Source of the DNA: Chloroflexota bacterium
GTDB lineage: Bacteria > Chloroflexota > Anaerolineae > Anaerolineales > Anaerolineaceae
Direction of reading: 5' to 3'
NCBI GenBank assembly: GCA_021796375.1
Contig: JAJYJF010000136.1
Coordinates: 1-6,486, forward strand
DNA length: 6,486 nt
Translations under genes and position numbers: made by a program
In this document: positions 1 through 6,391 of the stretch, piece by piece
How the letters are laid out: the number at the start of each line of letters is the position of its first letter
How positions within the stretch are numbered: position 1 is the stretch's first letter
The notes under the pieces: generated by a model
Database searches by the model: none
What the model was told of the DNA's origin: nothing
Seen by the model: the letters and a program-made list of their open reading frames with translations, nothing else

Positions 1-543
1 CGGAGCCTCTCCGTTTCGCGGCTGAAGACGCTCGAGCGCGCTTTTGGCAAAGACGGCGTCCCCAAGCTGCTGATCGAGCAAGCCCTCCCGGAAATCGAGA
101 TCCAGGCCAACGACGTGCTCGACCGGCTCTCTGCCGGGAGCATGCAGGTGCGTTTCGCCACGCAGAAGGACTACAAAACCAAAAAAACGGATAACAAGAT
201 GGAGACCCTGGAGATCGAGATCAGCGACGAATCGGGCAAAGCCCGGGCATACGAGCTGTTCTCGGGGGGGGAGGCTTTCCGGGTCAATTTTGCCATCCGC
301 CTGGCGCTCTCCCGCGTCCTCGCCCAGCGGGCCGGCGCCCAACTCCAGACCCTGGTGATCGACGAGGGTTTCGGCAGCCAGGACGCCCAGGGCCGCCAGC
401 GGCTGATCGAGGCGATCAACCTGGTCAAGCCTTATTTTGCCAAGATCCTGGTCATCACCCACCTGGAGGAGCTGAAGGACGCCTTCCCCAACCGGATTGA
501 GGTGGAAAAGACCGCTCAGGGTTCGACGATCCGGGTGATCTGA
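1..543 (+). CDS. sbcC: SbcC/Rad50-type ATPase, C-terminal part (5' end outside window)
   Basis: This is the C-terminal ATPase half of the large subunit of the SbcCD (Mre11-Rad50-like) nuclease complex, which opens hairpins and processes double-strand break ends in the cytoplasm. The frame is open from base 1, so the GTG at 115 is an internal codon; 180 residues are visible. In window numbering these are: the end of the coiled coil and the returning lobe (about 1-50, with IEQALPEIE near 25); the ABC signature ELFSGGEAF at 85-93; Walker B LVIDEGFGSQD, with D121 and catalytic E122, merging into the D-loop at 125-128; and the H-loop ITHLEEL with H154. The Walker A lobe and most of the coiled coil lie upstream, as probably does sbcD. 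The motif order, and the single short segment after the H-loop, fit SbcC rather than RecN or an ABC transporter. The stop is TGA at 541-543, followed by about 600 bases without an intact gene. Confidence 0.93.
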   Translation, partial: RSLSVSRLKTLERAFGKDGVPKLLIEQALPEIEIQANDVLDRLSAGSMQVRFATQKDYKTKKTDNKMETLEIEISDESGKARAYELFSGGEAFRVNFAIRLALSRVLAQRAGAQLQTLVIDEGFGSQDAQGRQRLIEAINLVKPYFAKILVITHLEELKDAFPNRIEVEKTAQGSTIRVI

Positions 544-847
544 CGGGCGGCCGGCAGGCATGCTGCTGCCACCCCCTTTTATGATCCGTTCGGGGGAATT
601 ATCCCATTGACAGGATTCAGAACCGGGCTGCCGCATATTTAGACATGTCATCTTTAGCGGGTTCGCCCGTATTTTGGGCAATCCGCGCGAAGGGTTTAGC
701 CTTGCCTAAAACTTTTCGCAGAACCAGATCCTCACCTGCGCTCCCCGGATCACTCGTTGCGCGAGCGCGTCCGGGGCAGGGGGGCGCCGCATCCCACCCA
801 TCCTCCCGGCAACCGCGCATCCAGGCGCCAGGGTCACCGGCGCAGCC
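544..847. other. Intergenic stretch without a recognisable gene
   Basis: No reading frame here looks like a protein I recognise; the short frames on both strands are proline/arginine-rich and typical of random GC-rich DNA. Directly after the sbcC stop there is a small inverted repeat, GGCAG (553-557) with CTGCC (566-570), followed by C5T4. It could be a weak terminator, but the T-tract is short and displaced. A perfect -35 hexamer TTGACA at 607-612 has no -10 box at 16-18 bp; the nearest AT-rich block, TATTTA at 636-641, is 23 bp away. A small UUCG-loop hairpin, CGGG/CCCG, lies at 658-669. The right part is dominated by the large imperfect hairpin at 735-780, listed separately. The stretch may be eroded sequence upstream of the winged-helix relic. 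Confidence 0.6.
735..780. repeat. Large imperfect inverted repeat / stem-loop
   Basis: CCCCGGA at 743-749 pairs perfectly with TCCGGGG at 770-776. Inside it CTCG (753-756) pairs with CGAG (762-765) around a 5-base loop, with a small asymmetric internal loop between the two stems. Outside it CCTG (735-738) pairs with CAGG (777-780) across a 4-base bulge. In total 15 base pairs fall within 46 bases, mostly G-C. There is no T-tract, so it does not look like an intrinsic terminator. It could be a dispersed palindromic repeat, the end of a small decayed element or an RNA structure; one copy cannot decide between these. Confidence 0.5.
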
Positions 848-1121
848 GTAAAAGGCTGGCTGCCCGGTTTCGACGAGCACTTCGCCGCCTACCGCGACCC
901 GGAGCCCGCCAGCGGCATGCCGGACCCCGCCATCGTGGCCGGGGGGAAGATCAGGGGCAGCTGGAAGGGGACATTTGCGAAGGGACGGGTGACCGTCACG
1001 CCGGAGGGATTTGCCCCACCTTCAACCGCTGAGATCGCGGCGCTGGAATCCCCCCCACAGGTACGGTGAGTTTCTCGGCTTCAGCGCCGAAATTCACCCC
1101 ATATTGACCGGCATGCTATAA
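848..1121 (+). pseudogene. Remnant of a winged-helix (HTH_42/DUF1006, YcaQ-like) protein, C-terminal end
   Basis: The frame beginning near 848 reads VKGWLPGFDEHFAAYRD, then PAIVAGGKIRGSWK and KGRVTVTPEGFAP. This is the pattern of the C-terminal region of HTH_42 (formerly DUF1006) proteins, a family that includes the crosslink-repair glycosylases YcaQ/AlkZ: LLPxFDExxxxYRD, then PxIxxGxxxGTWK, then a strand and PF. That frame stops at 1067-1069 (TGA). The next frame continues the family ending as [12 protein letters not shown] (1059-1094) and stops at 1119-1121 (TAA). The switch falls at seven C's (1050-1056); removing one C gives one continuous end, [12 protein letters not shown]. Family members usually have about 350-400 residues, but only about 90 are present. 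There is no start codon before the homology, and the frame is closed at 707-709. I infer a decayed, truncated gene. The family call rests on remembered motif patterns; a search would settle it. Confidence 0.6.
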
Positions 1122-1122
1122 T
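1093..1122 (+). promoter_or_regulatory. Promoter of secA (sigma-70 type, extended -10)
   Basis: The -10 box TATAAT at 1117-1122 is a perfect consensus match and is preceded by TGC (1114-1116), giving an extended -10. The best -35 is TTCACC at 1093-1098, four of six consensus bases, with 18 bp spacing. Transcription would start near 1129-1130, leaving a leader of only about 15 nt that contains little more than the ribosome binding site. The promoter overlaps the 3' end of the winged-helix relic, whose restored TAA (1119-1121) lies inside the -10 box. Confidence 0.75.
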
Positions 1123-1130
1123 TCTTCCCC

Positions 1131-1137
1131 AGAAAGG
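1131..1137 (+). promoter_or_regulatory. Ribosome binding site of secA
   Basis: AGAAAGG lies 7 bases before the ATG at 1145 and fixes that start. The encoded N-terminus [19 protein letters not shown] also looks like the amphipathic first helix of SecA. Confidence 0.75.
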
Positions 1138-1144
1138 TAAGAAT

Positions 1145-4100
1145 ATGCTGCAACGAATTGGACGTTTAATCACCGGGGATCCATTCAAAAAAGAGATCAA
1201 GCAATTATCGGTCATTGTCGAAGAGATCAACCGCCTGGAACCCGAGTATGAAAAGTTATCCGATGAGGCGCTGCGGGCGAAAACGGACGAGTTCCGCGGT
1301 CGGCTGGCGGGCGAAGAGGAGGATCTGGACGACCTCCTCCCCGAGGCCTTCGCCGCGGTGCGAGAAGCCAGCAAGCGCACCATCGGCCTGCGCCATTTTG
1401 ACGTGCAGATGATCGGCGGGATCGTGCTGCACCAGGGGAAGATCGCCGAGATGCGCACCGGCGAGGGCAAGACGCTCGTGGCGACCCTGCCGGTGTATCT
1501 CAACGCGCTTTCCGGGAAAGGCGTCCACCTGGTGACGGTCAACGATTACCTCGCGCGGCGCGACGCGCGCTGGATGGGGCCGATCTACCAGGCGCTCGGG
1601 ATGAGCGTCGGCGTGCTGCAGATGGCCGCCCGCACGGATAACGGGCGCAACGCTTTTGTCATCGACCTGGAAAAAACCTCCCCGCACGAAGACCAGCACC
1701 AGCTGCGCCTGGTTTCGCGCGTCGAAGCCTACACCGCCGATATCACCTACGGCACGAACTCCGAATTTGGCTTCGACTACCTGCGCGATAACACCACCAT
1801 GAGCATGGAGGACCGCGTCCAGCGCGGGCACAACTACGCCATCGTGGATGAGGTCGACAACATATTGATCGACGAGGCCCGCACCCCGCTCATCATTTCC
1901 GGCCCGGCATCGGAGGATACCGAGTGGTATTCCAAGATGGCCCAGGTGGCCCGCGCGCTCGACCCGGAGGACTACGAGGCCAGCGAGCGCGACCATACCG
2001 TCACACTCTCCGAGATCGGCGAGGCGCACGTGGAGCAGCTCCTCGGGCAGCCCCTGCACGATCCCGAGCGCCCGGAGGATGTCACCCCCGAGCAGGCTCG
2101 GCTGAGCGGCTACCTGGAGCAGGCCCTGCGCGCCCAGTTCTTATTCCGCCGCAACAAAGAGTACCTGGTCCAGGCGGGCAAGGTGATCATCATCGACGAG
2201 TTCACCGGGCGGCTGATGCCCGGCCGGCGCTGGTCGGATGGCCTCCACCAGGCGGTGGAGGCGAAAGAGGGCGTCAAGGTCGAGGCTGAAAACGTCACCT
2301 ACGCCACCATCACCATCCAGAACTACTTCCGCATGTACAACAAACTGGCCGGGATGACCGGCACGGCCCTGACGGAAGCCGAAGAGTTTTATAAGATTTA
2401 CAAGCTGGACGCGATCCCCATCCCGACCAACCTGGAGTACCAGGCGCTGGGGACGGAATCCGAGCTGGTCGAAGTGGAAACCCGCGATGAAGACGGGTAC
2501 AAGTTCAGCTACTTCTCCCGCCGGAACGACGATGAGAAAAGCCCGGTTTTCTGGCGGCGCAAGGATTTTCCGGATGTGGTCTACCGCACCGAAGAAGCCA
2601 AGCTGCGCGCCATCACGAATGAAATCCTGTATTACTACGTCATCGGGCGGCCGCAGCTGGTGGGCACCACGTCGGTGGAGCATTCGGAGCTCCTCTCCGA
2701 GCGCCTGCGGGCCGAGCCGATCCGCCGCCTGCTGCAGACCATGATGCTGCGGGAGTTTTGGCTGGAAAAGAACAACCGCCAGGGCGACGAGCGTTCAATC
2801 CCCGAGCTTCAGCCGCTGTACCGGCCGATCGACGAGCTCAACATCGCCGAGCTGCGCCAGATGGCGCGCGCGCTGGATGCATCCCTCAGCCTGGAGGAGC
2901 CTGGCAACCTGGCCCGGCTGCTGACGATCTTGCACCTGGACCCGGAGCACGGCGACCGGCTGGTCTCGGTGCTGCAGGGAGGCATCCCCCATCAGGTGTT
3001 GAACGCGCGCAAGCACGACGAAGAATCGCAGATCATCGCCAAAGCCGGCGCGTTCGGCGCGGTCACCATCGCCACCAACATGGCCGGCCGCGGGGTGGAC
3101 ATCAAGCTGGGCGGCGAGCTGCCCGAAGAAACCCTGGGCGATGTCAACCGGGTCATCTTCCATGCCGGGCATGAAGACGCCTACGACATGCGCAACGAGC
3201 AGCGGCGGCGCATCCTGCTCTCCATGAACCCCGAAGATTTCGGGATCTACGAGGAGCAGGTGCAAGCCTTCCTGCAATATATGGACGATATGGAGCGGGT
3301 GCGCGCCCTGGGCGGCCTGCACATCATCGGCTCCGAGCGCCATGAGGCCCGCCGGATCGACAACCAGCTGCGCGGCCGCGCCGCCCGCCAGGGAGACCCC
3401 GGCTCCAGCCGGTTCTACCTCTCCCTGGGAGACGACCTGATGCGGCTTTTCGGCGGGCAGCAGGTGGAAGGCCTGCTCAACCGGCTGAATATCGACGAGG
3501 CCGTGCCGATCGAAAGCGGGATCGTCGGCCGGCTGGTCGAGCAGTCGCAGACGCGCGTCGAGGGCTCCAACTTTGACGTCCGCAAGCACCTGCTCGAATA
3601 CGATGACGTTTTGAACAGCCAGCGCGCGCGCATCTATTCCCAGCGGGATGCCGTTTTCACCAAGGAAGATTTGAGCGAGGATATCTCCGCCATGCTGGAG
3701 ACCGAGCTCGCCAACCGCATCCCCGAGGCGCTGAAAGACGAGGAAGGCCCCTGGAAGCTGCTGGCTTACCTGGACGAGATCCAGCCCACCATCGAATACG
3801 AAGACGTCATCTATCCGTCCTTCACCCAGTTCCTGCTCCTGGATACGGTCGAATCGCAGTCGCAGGCGGTGCGCGACCCGGCGCAGGCCCTGCACGACGC
3901 GCTGCTAGCCGTCGCGGACCAGGCGCTGCAGGCCGAGCGCGAGCACCTGATGCGCTCCGCCCAGGAGATCGTCGAGAAGTCCGAAGAAACCCTGCAAACC
4001 CAGCTCAATGAGCGCAACGACGCCCTGGATACCTTCCTGGACAGCCTGAAAGATACCGGCGAGGAAGCCCAGCCGCGCCGCCCGCAGGAGATCGCCGAGG

Positions 4101-5266
4101 AGCTGGCCGGGATCATCCACCTCCCGGTCCGGCTGAGCCCCGAGCAGATGCGCCAGTTCAATACGGACCCGGGGGAAGTCATCGAAACGGTCCGCGCGCA
4201 GGTGAAGGCCCAGCTGACGGCCATCACCCTCGCCCGGATGATCGGCGCCTTCGAGCGCCGCCTGGAAGAGAGCCTGAACCTCCGCCCGACGCAGTTCCAG
4301 GACTACGAATGGAATGAAGCCGCCGAGCAGCTGGTCCGCATTGTAGAGGAGACCTTCGACCGCCGCGTGGAGCGCCTGCTTGGCGGCAGCGGCCGGGCAG
4401 ACGGCGCCGTCCAGGAAGGCCAGATCGCCAGGGACCTGGCGCCGCATCTCGCCCGCCTGGAGGGCAGCGCCCCGACCCCCGGCCAGATCATCCAGCTCCT
4501 CAACCTGATGGCCCAGGGAGCCCGCATCGCGTTTGACCGCAAAACTCACCGCCAGACCTGGGAACGCACCACCCGCCTGCGCTACATCTTCCTGGCCGCG
4601 CGCCTGATGGGCGAGCGGCCCCCGCAGGAGGTGACCGGCCTGGTACTCGAGCACCTCCAGGGCGCCGAGGCAGCCATGGCGCAGGTGTGGGGCCGCAGCG
4701 AGTGGAGCCGCATGCGCCAGAATGAAGCCACCCTGGCGAGCCTCGTGGAGGGAGCGCGCAGGCGGGTTGCGGAGGCGGTCGGGGAAGACCGCCTGGCCGG
4801 GATCGCCGACCTGCCGCTCGACGAGATCTCCCCGGAGGACCGCGAGGCGGTCCAGGAGACACTGGGGAGGCGCGTGCTCTCCGAGATCTACCGGCAGCTG
4901 CTGCTCGGCGTCATCTCGGAGCTGTGGGTGGATTACCTGACGCGCGTCGAAGCCCTGCGCGTGTCGATCGGGCTGGAGGCATACGCCCAGCGCGATCCGC
5001 TTGTGCAGTATAAGAGCCGCGCCACCGAGATGTTCCAGGAGCTGCTGGCCGAGATCCGCATCGGGGTGATCAGCCGCATGTTCACCTTCCGGCCGCGCAG
5101 CCTGGCGGCCAGCGCGGAGGCGTCCGGTGACGGGCAGCCGGCCGAGGCGCCCGCGGGCGCAGTGGAACCCGTGGCTGCCATCCAACCCGGCGCGCCGGCG
5201 CCGTCATCCGCTCCGGTGCAGGCTGGCCCGCAGCCGGGCGGAAAGAAGAAGCGCAGACGGCATTAG
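1145..5266 (+). CDS. secA: Preprotein translocase ATPase SecA, enlarged form (1373 aa)
   Basis: This is the ATP-driven motor that pushes unfolded preproteins through SecYEG at the cytoplasmic face of the membrane. Domains: amphipathic N-terminal helix (1-20); NBD1 with FDVQMIGG (85-92), Walker A TGEGKT (105-110), VNDYLARRD (132-140), [15 protein letters not shown] (201-215) and DEVD (235-238); PPXD (about 250-390); LAGMTGTA (401-408); NBD2 with [12 protein letters not shown] (501-512), [10 protein letters not shown] (613-622), [17 protein letters not shown] (641-657) and motif [17 protein letters not shown] (741-755); scaffold [18 protein letters not shown] (817-834); and final helices [30 protein letters not shown], each visible within 1261-1290. 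Usual SecA is 830-1000 residues. The extra length lies at about 161-195, 432-475, 521-611, 658-720 and especially 845-1240, which is mostly charged predicted helix. The tail (1320-1373) is Ala/Pro-rich and ends KKKRRRH, with no CXC...CH zinc motif for SecB binding. All catalytic motifs are intact and the frame is unbroken, so the enlargement looks lineage-specific rather than degenerate. Confidence 0.97.
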   Translation: MLQRIGRLITGDPFKKEIKQLSVIVEEINRLEPEYEKLSDEALRAKTDEFRGRLAGEEEDLDDLLPEAFAAVREASKRTIGLRHFDVQMIGGIVLHQGKIAEMRTGEGKTLVATLPVYLNALSGKGVHLVTVNDYLARRDARWMGPIYQALGMSVGVLQMAARTDNGRNAFVIDLEKTSPHEDQHQLRLVSRVEAYTADITYGTNSEFGFDYLRDNTTMSMEDRVQRGHNYAIVDEVDNILIDEARTPLIISGPASEDTEWYSKMAQVARALDPEDYEASERDHTVTLSEIGEAHVEQLLGQPLHDPERPEDVTPEQARLSGYLEQALRAQFLFRRNKEYLVQAGKVIIIDEFTGRLMPGRRWSDGLHQAVEAKEGVKVEAENVTYATITIQNYFRMYNKLAGMTGTALTEAEEFYKIYKLDAIPIPTNLEYQALGTESELVEVETRDEDGYKFSYFSRRNDDEKSPVFWRRKDFPDVVYRTEEAKLRAITNEILYYYVIGRPQLVGTTSVEHSELLSERLRAEPIRRLLQTMMLREFWLEKNNRQGDERSIPELQPLYRPIDELNIAELRQMARALDASLSLEEPGNLARLLTILHLDPEHGDRLVSVLQGGIPHQVLNARKHDEESQIIAKAGAFGAVTIATNMAGRGVDIKLGGELPEETLGDVNRVIFHAGHEDAYDMRNEQRRRILLSMNPEDFGIYEEQVQAFLQYMDDMERVRALGGLHIIGSERHEARRIDNQLRGRAARQGDPGSSRFYLSLGDDLMRLFGGQQVEGLLNRLNIDEAVPIESGIVGRLVEQSQTRVEGSNFDVRKHLLEYDDVLNSQRARIYSQRDAVFTKEDLSEDISAMLETELANRIPEALKDEEGPWKLLAYLDEIQPTIEYEDVIYPSFTQFLLLDTVESQSQAVRDPAQALHDALLAVADQALQAEREHLMRSAQEIVEKSEETLQTQLNERNDALDTFLDSLKDTGEEAQPRRPQEIAEELAGIIHLPVRLSPEQMRQFNTDPGEVIETVRAQVKAQLTAITLARMIGAFERRLEESLNLRPTQFQDYEWNEAAEQLVRIVEETFDRRVERLLGGSGRADGAVQEGQIARDLAPHLARLEGSAPTPGQIIQLLNLMAQGARIAFDRKTHRQTWERTTRLRYIFLAARLMGERPPQEVTGLVLEHLQGAEAAMAQVWGRSEWSRMRQNEATLASLVEGARRRVAEAVGEDRLAGIADLPLDEISPEDREAVQETLGRRVLSEIYRQLLLGVISELWVDYLTRVEALRVSIGLEAYAQRDPLVQYKSRATEMFQELLAEIRIGVISRMFTFRPRSLAASAEASGDGQPAEAPAGAVEPVAAIQPGAPAPSSAPVQAGPQPGGKKKRRRH

Positions 5267-5298
5267 CACCCCTGATGTGCCGGTTTTTGTGTACCCCA

Positions 5299-5320
5299 GC
5301 CCCCGGGAGGGGGCGCTTTT
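5299..5320 (+). terminator. Probable terminator after secA
   Basis: GCCCCC (5299-5304) pairs with GGGGGC (5309-5314) around the loop GGGA. GC and four T's (5317-5320) follow. The stem is strong but the T-tract is short and offset by two bases, so termination may be incomplete. It lies 33 bases after the secA stop and before surE. Confidence 0.6.
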
Positions 5321-5333
5321 GCAGCCCCCACAG

Positions 5334-5354
5334 TTTTTTTACCCTTGAAAGGGT
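5334..5354 (+). other. Second stem-loop preceded by T7, between secA and surE
   Basis: ACCCT (5341-5345) pairs with AGGGT (5350-5354) around a TGAA loop, directly after seven T's (5334-5340). In addition CCCCC at 5325-5329 could pair with GGGGG at 5356-5360, enclosing the whole element. The T-tract lies before the small stem, so it is not a standard + strand terminator. It could add to the 3' structure of the secA message or the leader of the surE message. Function unknown. Confidence 0.4.
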
Positions 5355-5400
5355 AGGGGGAAGTTGAAATCAGTCATCTCGCCCATCCTTTTTCGGGGTA

Positions 5401-5407
5401 AGAAGGA
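5401..5407 (+). promoter_or_regulatory. Ribosome binding site of surE
   Basis: AGAAGGA ends 7 bases before the ATG at 5415 and supports that start, which begins the protein with the family's typical MHILVTNDDG. I found no convincing promoter between 5267 and 5400. TTGAAA at 5345-5350 and 5364-5369 both lack a -10 box at the right distance. Confidence 0.7.
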
Positions 5408-5414
5408 ATCCTGA

Positions 5415-6194
5415 ATGCACATTTTGGTTACGAACGACGATGGCATTTTCTTCCCCGGCCTGCTGGCGCTGGCGCGGGAGCTGCGCACGATCGCCCGGGT
5501 GAGCGTGCTCGCCCCCGACCGGAACTGGTCGGCTTCCGGGCACGTCAAAACCCTCGACCGCCCGCTGCGGCTGCGCGAGGTGCGGCTCGCGGACGGCTCC
5601 CCGGCCTGGAGCTCTGACGGCGCGCCGTCCGACTGCGTGGCCATGGGCCTGATGGGCGCGCTGCCCGAGACGGTCCAAATGGTGGTTTCGGGAATCAATC
5701 CGAACCTTAACATCGGGCACGACGTCACCTACTCCGGCACGGTGACCGCCGCGATGGAGGCCGCGATCTCCGCGATCCCCGCGGTCGCCGTATCCGTCGA
5801 CGAGCCGGCCGACCCGGCCGCCGAGATGGATTTTGGGCCTGCGGCCCGGGCAGCCTGCAAGGTGGTGAAGGCCGTGATCGACCACGCGGTCCCCGAGAAC
5901 ACCCTGCTCAATGTGAATGTCCCATACCTGCCGGACGAGCAGATCCGCGGCTTCCAGGTAACCCGCCAGGGGCTGAGGATTTACCGCGACGAGCTCGTCC
6001 GCCGCGAAGACCCGCGCGGGCGCCCGTATTACTGGATCGGGGGAGAGGCGCCGACCGGCGTCCCCGAGGACGGCACCGATTATGGCGCCGTGATGGCCGG
6101 TTTCGTGTCGATCACCCCGCTCAAGCTGGATCTGACCTCCTATTCCGCGATCGACTCCCTGCGCTCCTGGGCCTGGGAGAGCTGGCCTTCATAA
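5415..6194 (+). CDS. surE: 5'/3'-nucleotidase SurE
   Basis: SurE is a cytoplasmic, divalent-metal-dependent phosphatase that removes phosphate from nucleoside 5'- and 3'-monophosphates (and short polyphosphate in some species). It is linked to stationary-phase survival. The 259 residues match the usual length of about 250. Metal ligands known from the Thermotoga maritima enzyme fall at the same numbers: D8 and D9 in TNDDG (6-10), S39 in the APDRNWSASGH loop (33-43), and N95 in SGIN (92-95). Other family blocks are DGAPSDCV (68-75), GHDVTYSGTVTAAMEA (101-116), LLNVNVP, and TDYGAVMAGFVSITPLKLD near the C-terminus. There is no signal peptide or membrane segment. The loop reads SASGHVKT where many relatives have SGxSxSLT. 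The gene stands alone between a probable terminator and a strong one; the pcm, nlpD or rpoS neighbours familiar from proteobacteria are absent. Confidence 0.95.
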   Translation: MHILVTNDDGIFFPGLLALARELRTIARVSVLAPDRNWSASGHVKTLDRPLRLREVRLADGSPAWSSDGAPSDCVAMGLMGALPETVQMVVSGINPNLNIGHDVTYSGTVTAAMEAAISAIPAVAVSVDEPADPAAEMDFGPAARAACKVVKAVIDHAVPENTLLNVNVPYLPDEQIRGFQVTRQGLRIYRDELVRREDPRGRPYYWIGGEAPTGVPEDGTDYGAVMAGFVSITPLKLDLTSYSAIDSLRSWAWESWPS

Positions 6195-6238
6195 CCCGCC
6201 CATTCGCTCCTGGGCAGGTCCTTCGCGCGCGTCCCCTG

Positions 6239-6264
6239 AATCCCCCGCCTGGGGGGTTTTTTTT
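6239..6264 (+). terminator. Intrinsic terminator after surE
   Basis: AATCCCCC (6239-6246) pairs with GGGGGGTT (6251-6258): five G-C pairs, one G-U and two A-T, around the loop GCCT. The T-run spans 6257-6264. The strong stem directly joined to eight T's is a textbook rho-independent terminator, 45 bases after the surE stop. It separates surE from the IclR-type gene. Confidence 0.9.
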
Positions 6265-6320
6265 ATATCGAAGGCAGCAACAGGCGCGGCCGGCGAACGC
6301 AATTCCGGTCATATTTCCTT

Positions 6321-6356
6321 TTTACTATTGTAAAATTAATTTTATAATTGTAAAAT
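6321..6356 (+). promoter_or_regulatory. Promoter region of the IclR-type gene
   Basis: Two overlapping solutions exist in this AT-rich block. One has -35 TTTACT (6321-6326), 16 bp spacing and a perfect -10 TATAAT (6343-6348). The other has -35 TTGTAA (6328-6333), 17 bp spacing and -10 TAAAAT (6351-6356). Either gives a leader of about 30-37 nt. The sharp drop in GC content after 6300 marks the control region. A weak ribosome binding site, GAG at 6383-6385, precedes the ATG by 6 bases. Confidence 0.6.
6327..6356. repeat. Two direct repeats 20 bp apart flanking a palindrome; candidate operator
   Basis: ATTGTAAAAT occurs at 6327-6336 and again at 6347-6356. The copies are exactly 20 bp apart, about two turns of DNA, so they would face the same side of the helix. 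The perfect 14-bp palindrome TAAAATTAATTTTA (6331-6344) overlaps the first copy and bridges towards the second. All of it covers the predicted -35 and -10 boxes of the downstream regulator gene, as an operator would. The binding protein is unknown; autoregulation by the IclR-type product is an inference. Confidence 0.5.
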
Positions 6357-6391
6357 AGTCTTCAATATATCGAAATTATCACGAGAAAAAT

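Noticed and set aside
181..188. A-run in sbcC as a programmed -1 frameshift site
   Set aside because: The A7C run is not in the phase needed for an X XXY YYZ slippery site, and the zero frame continues through all ATPase motifs.
553..580. Terminator after sbcC
   Set aside because: The stem is only 5 bp with an 8-base loop, and the T-tract is four bases and displaced by a C-run; mentioned only as a weak possibility.
657..670. tRNA T-arm-like GCGGGTTCGCCCGT
   Set aside because: No acceptor stem, anticodon arm or D-arm can be built around it; it is a lone small hairpin.
617..880. Minus-strand frame of 87 codons in the intergenic stretch
   Set aside because: No family resemblance and no ribosome binding site; it overlaps the hairpin and the start of the winged-helix relic on the other strand.
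757..1032. Plus-strand frame of 91 codons before secA
   Set aside because: Arg/Pro-rich and featureless, while the neighbouring frame over the same bases gives the winged-helix family pattern.
1104..1109. TTGACC as -35 box for secA
   Set aside because: Only 7 bp separate it from TATAAT. TTCACC at 1093-1098 has the right 18 bp spacing.
2795..3895. Minus-strand open frame of 366 codons opposite secA
   Set aside because: Same reasoning: antisense to NBD2 and scaffold motifs, with no recognisable domain or ribosome binding site.
3905..5185. Long open frame on the minus strand (426 codons) opposite secA
   Set aside because: It lies entirely antisense to conserved SecA sequence. Its composition (Arg/Gly/His/Ala-rich, no motif) is that of a frame kept open by high GC third positions.
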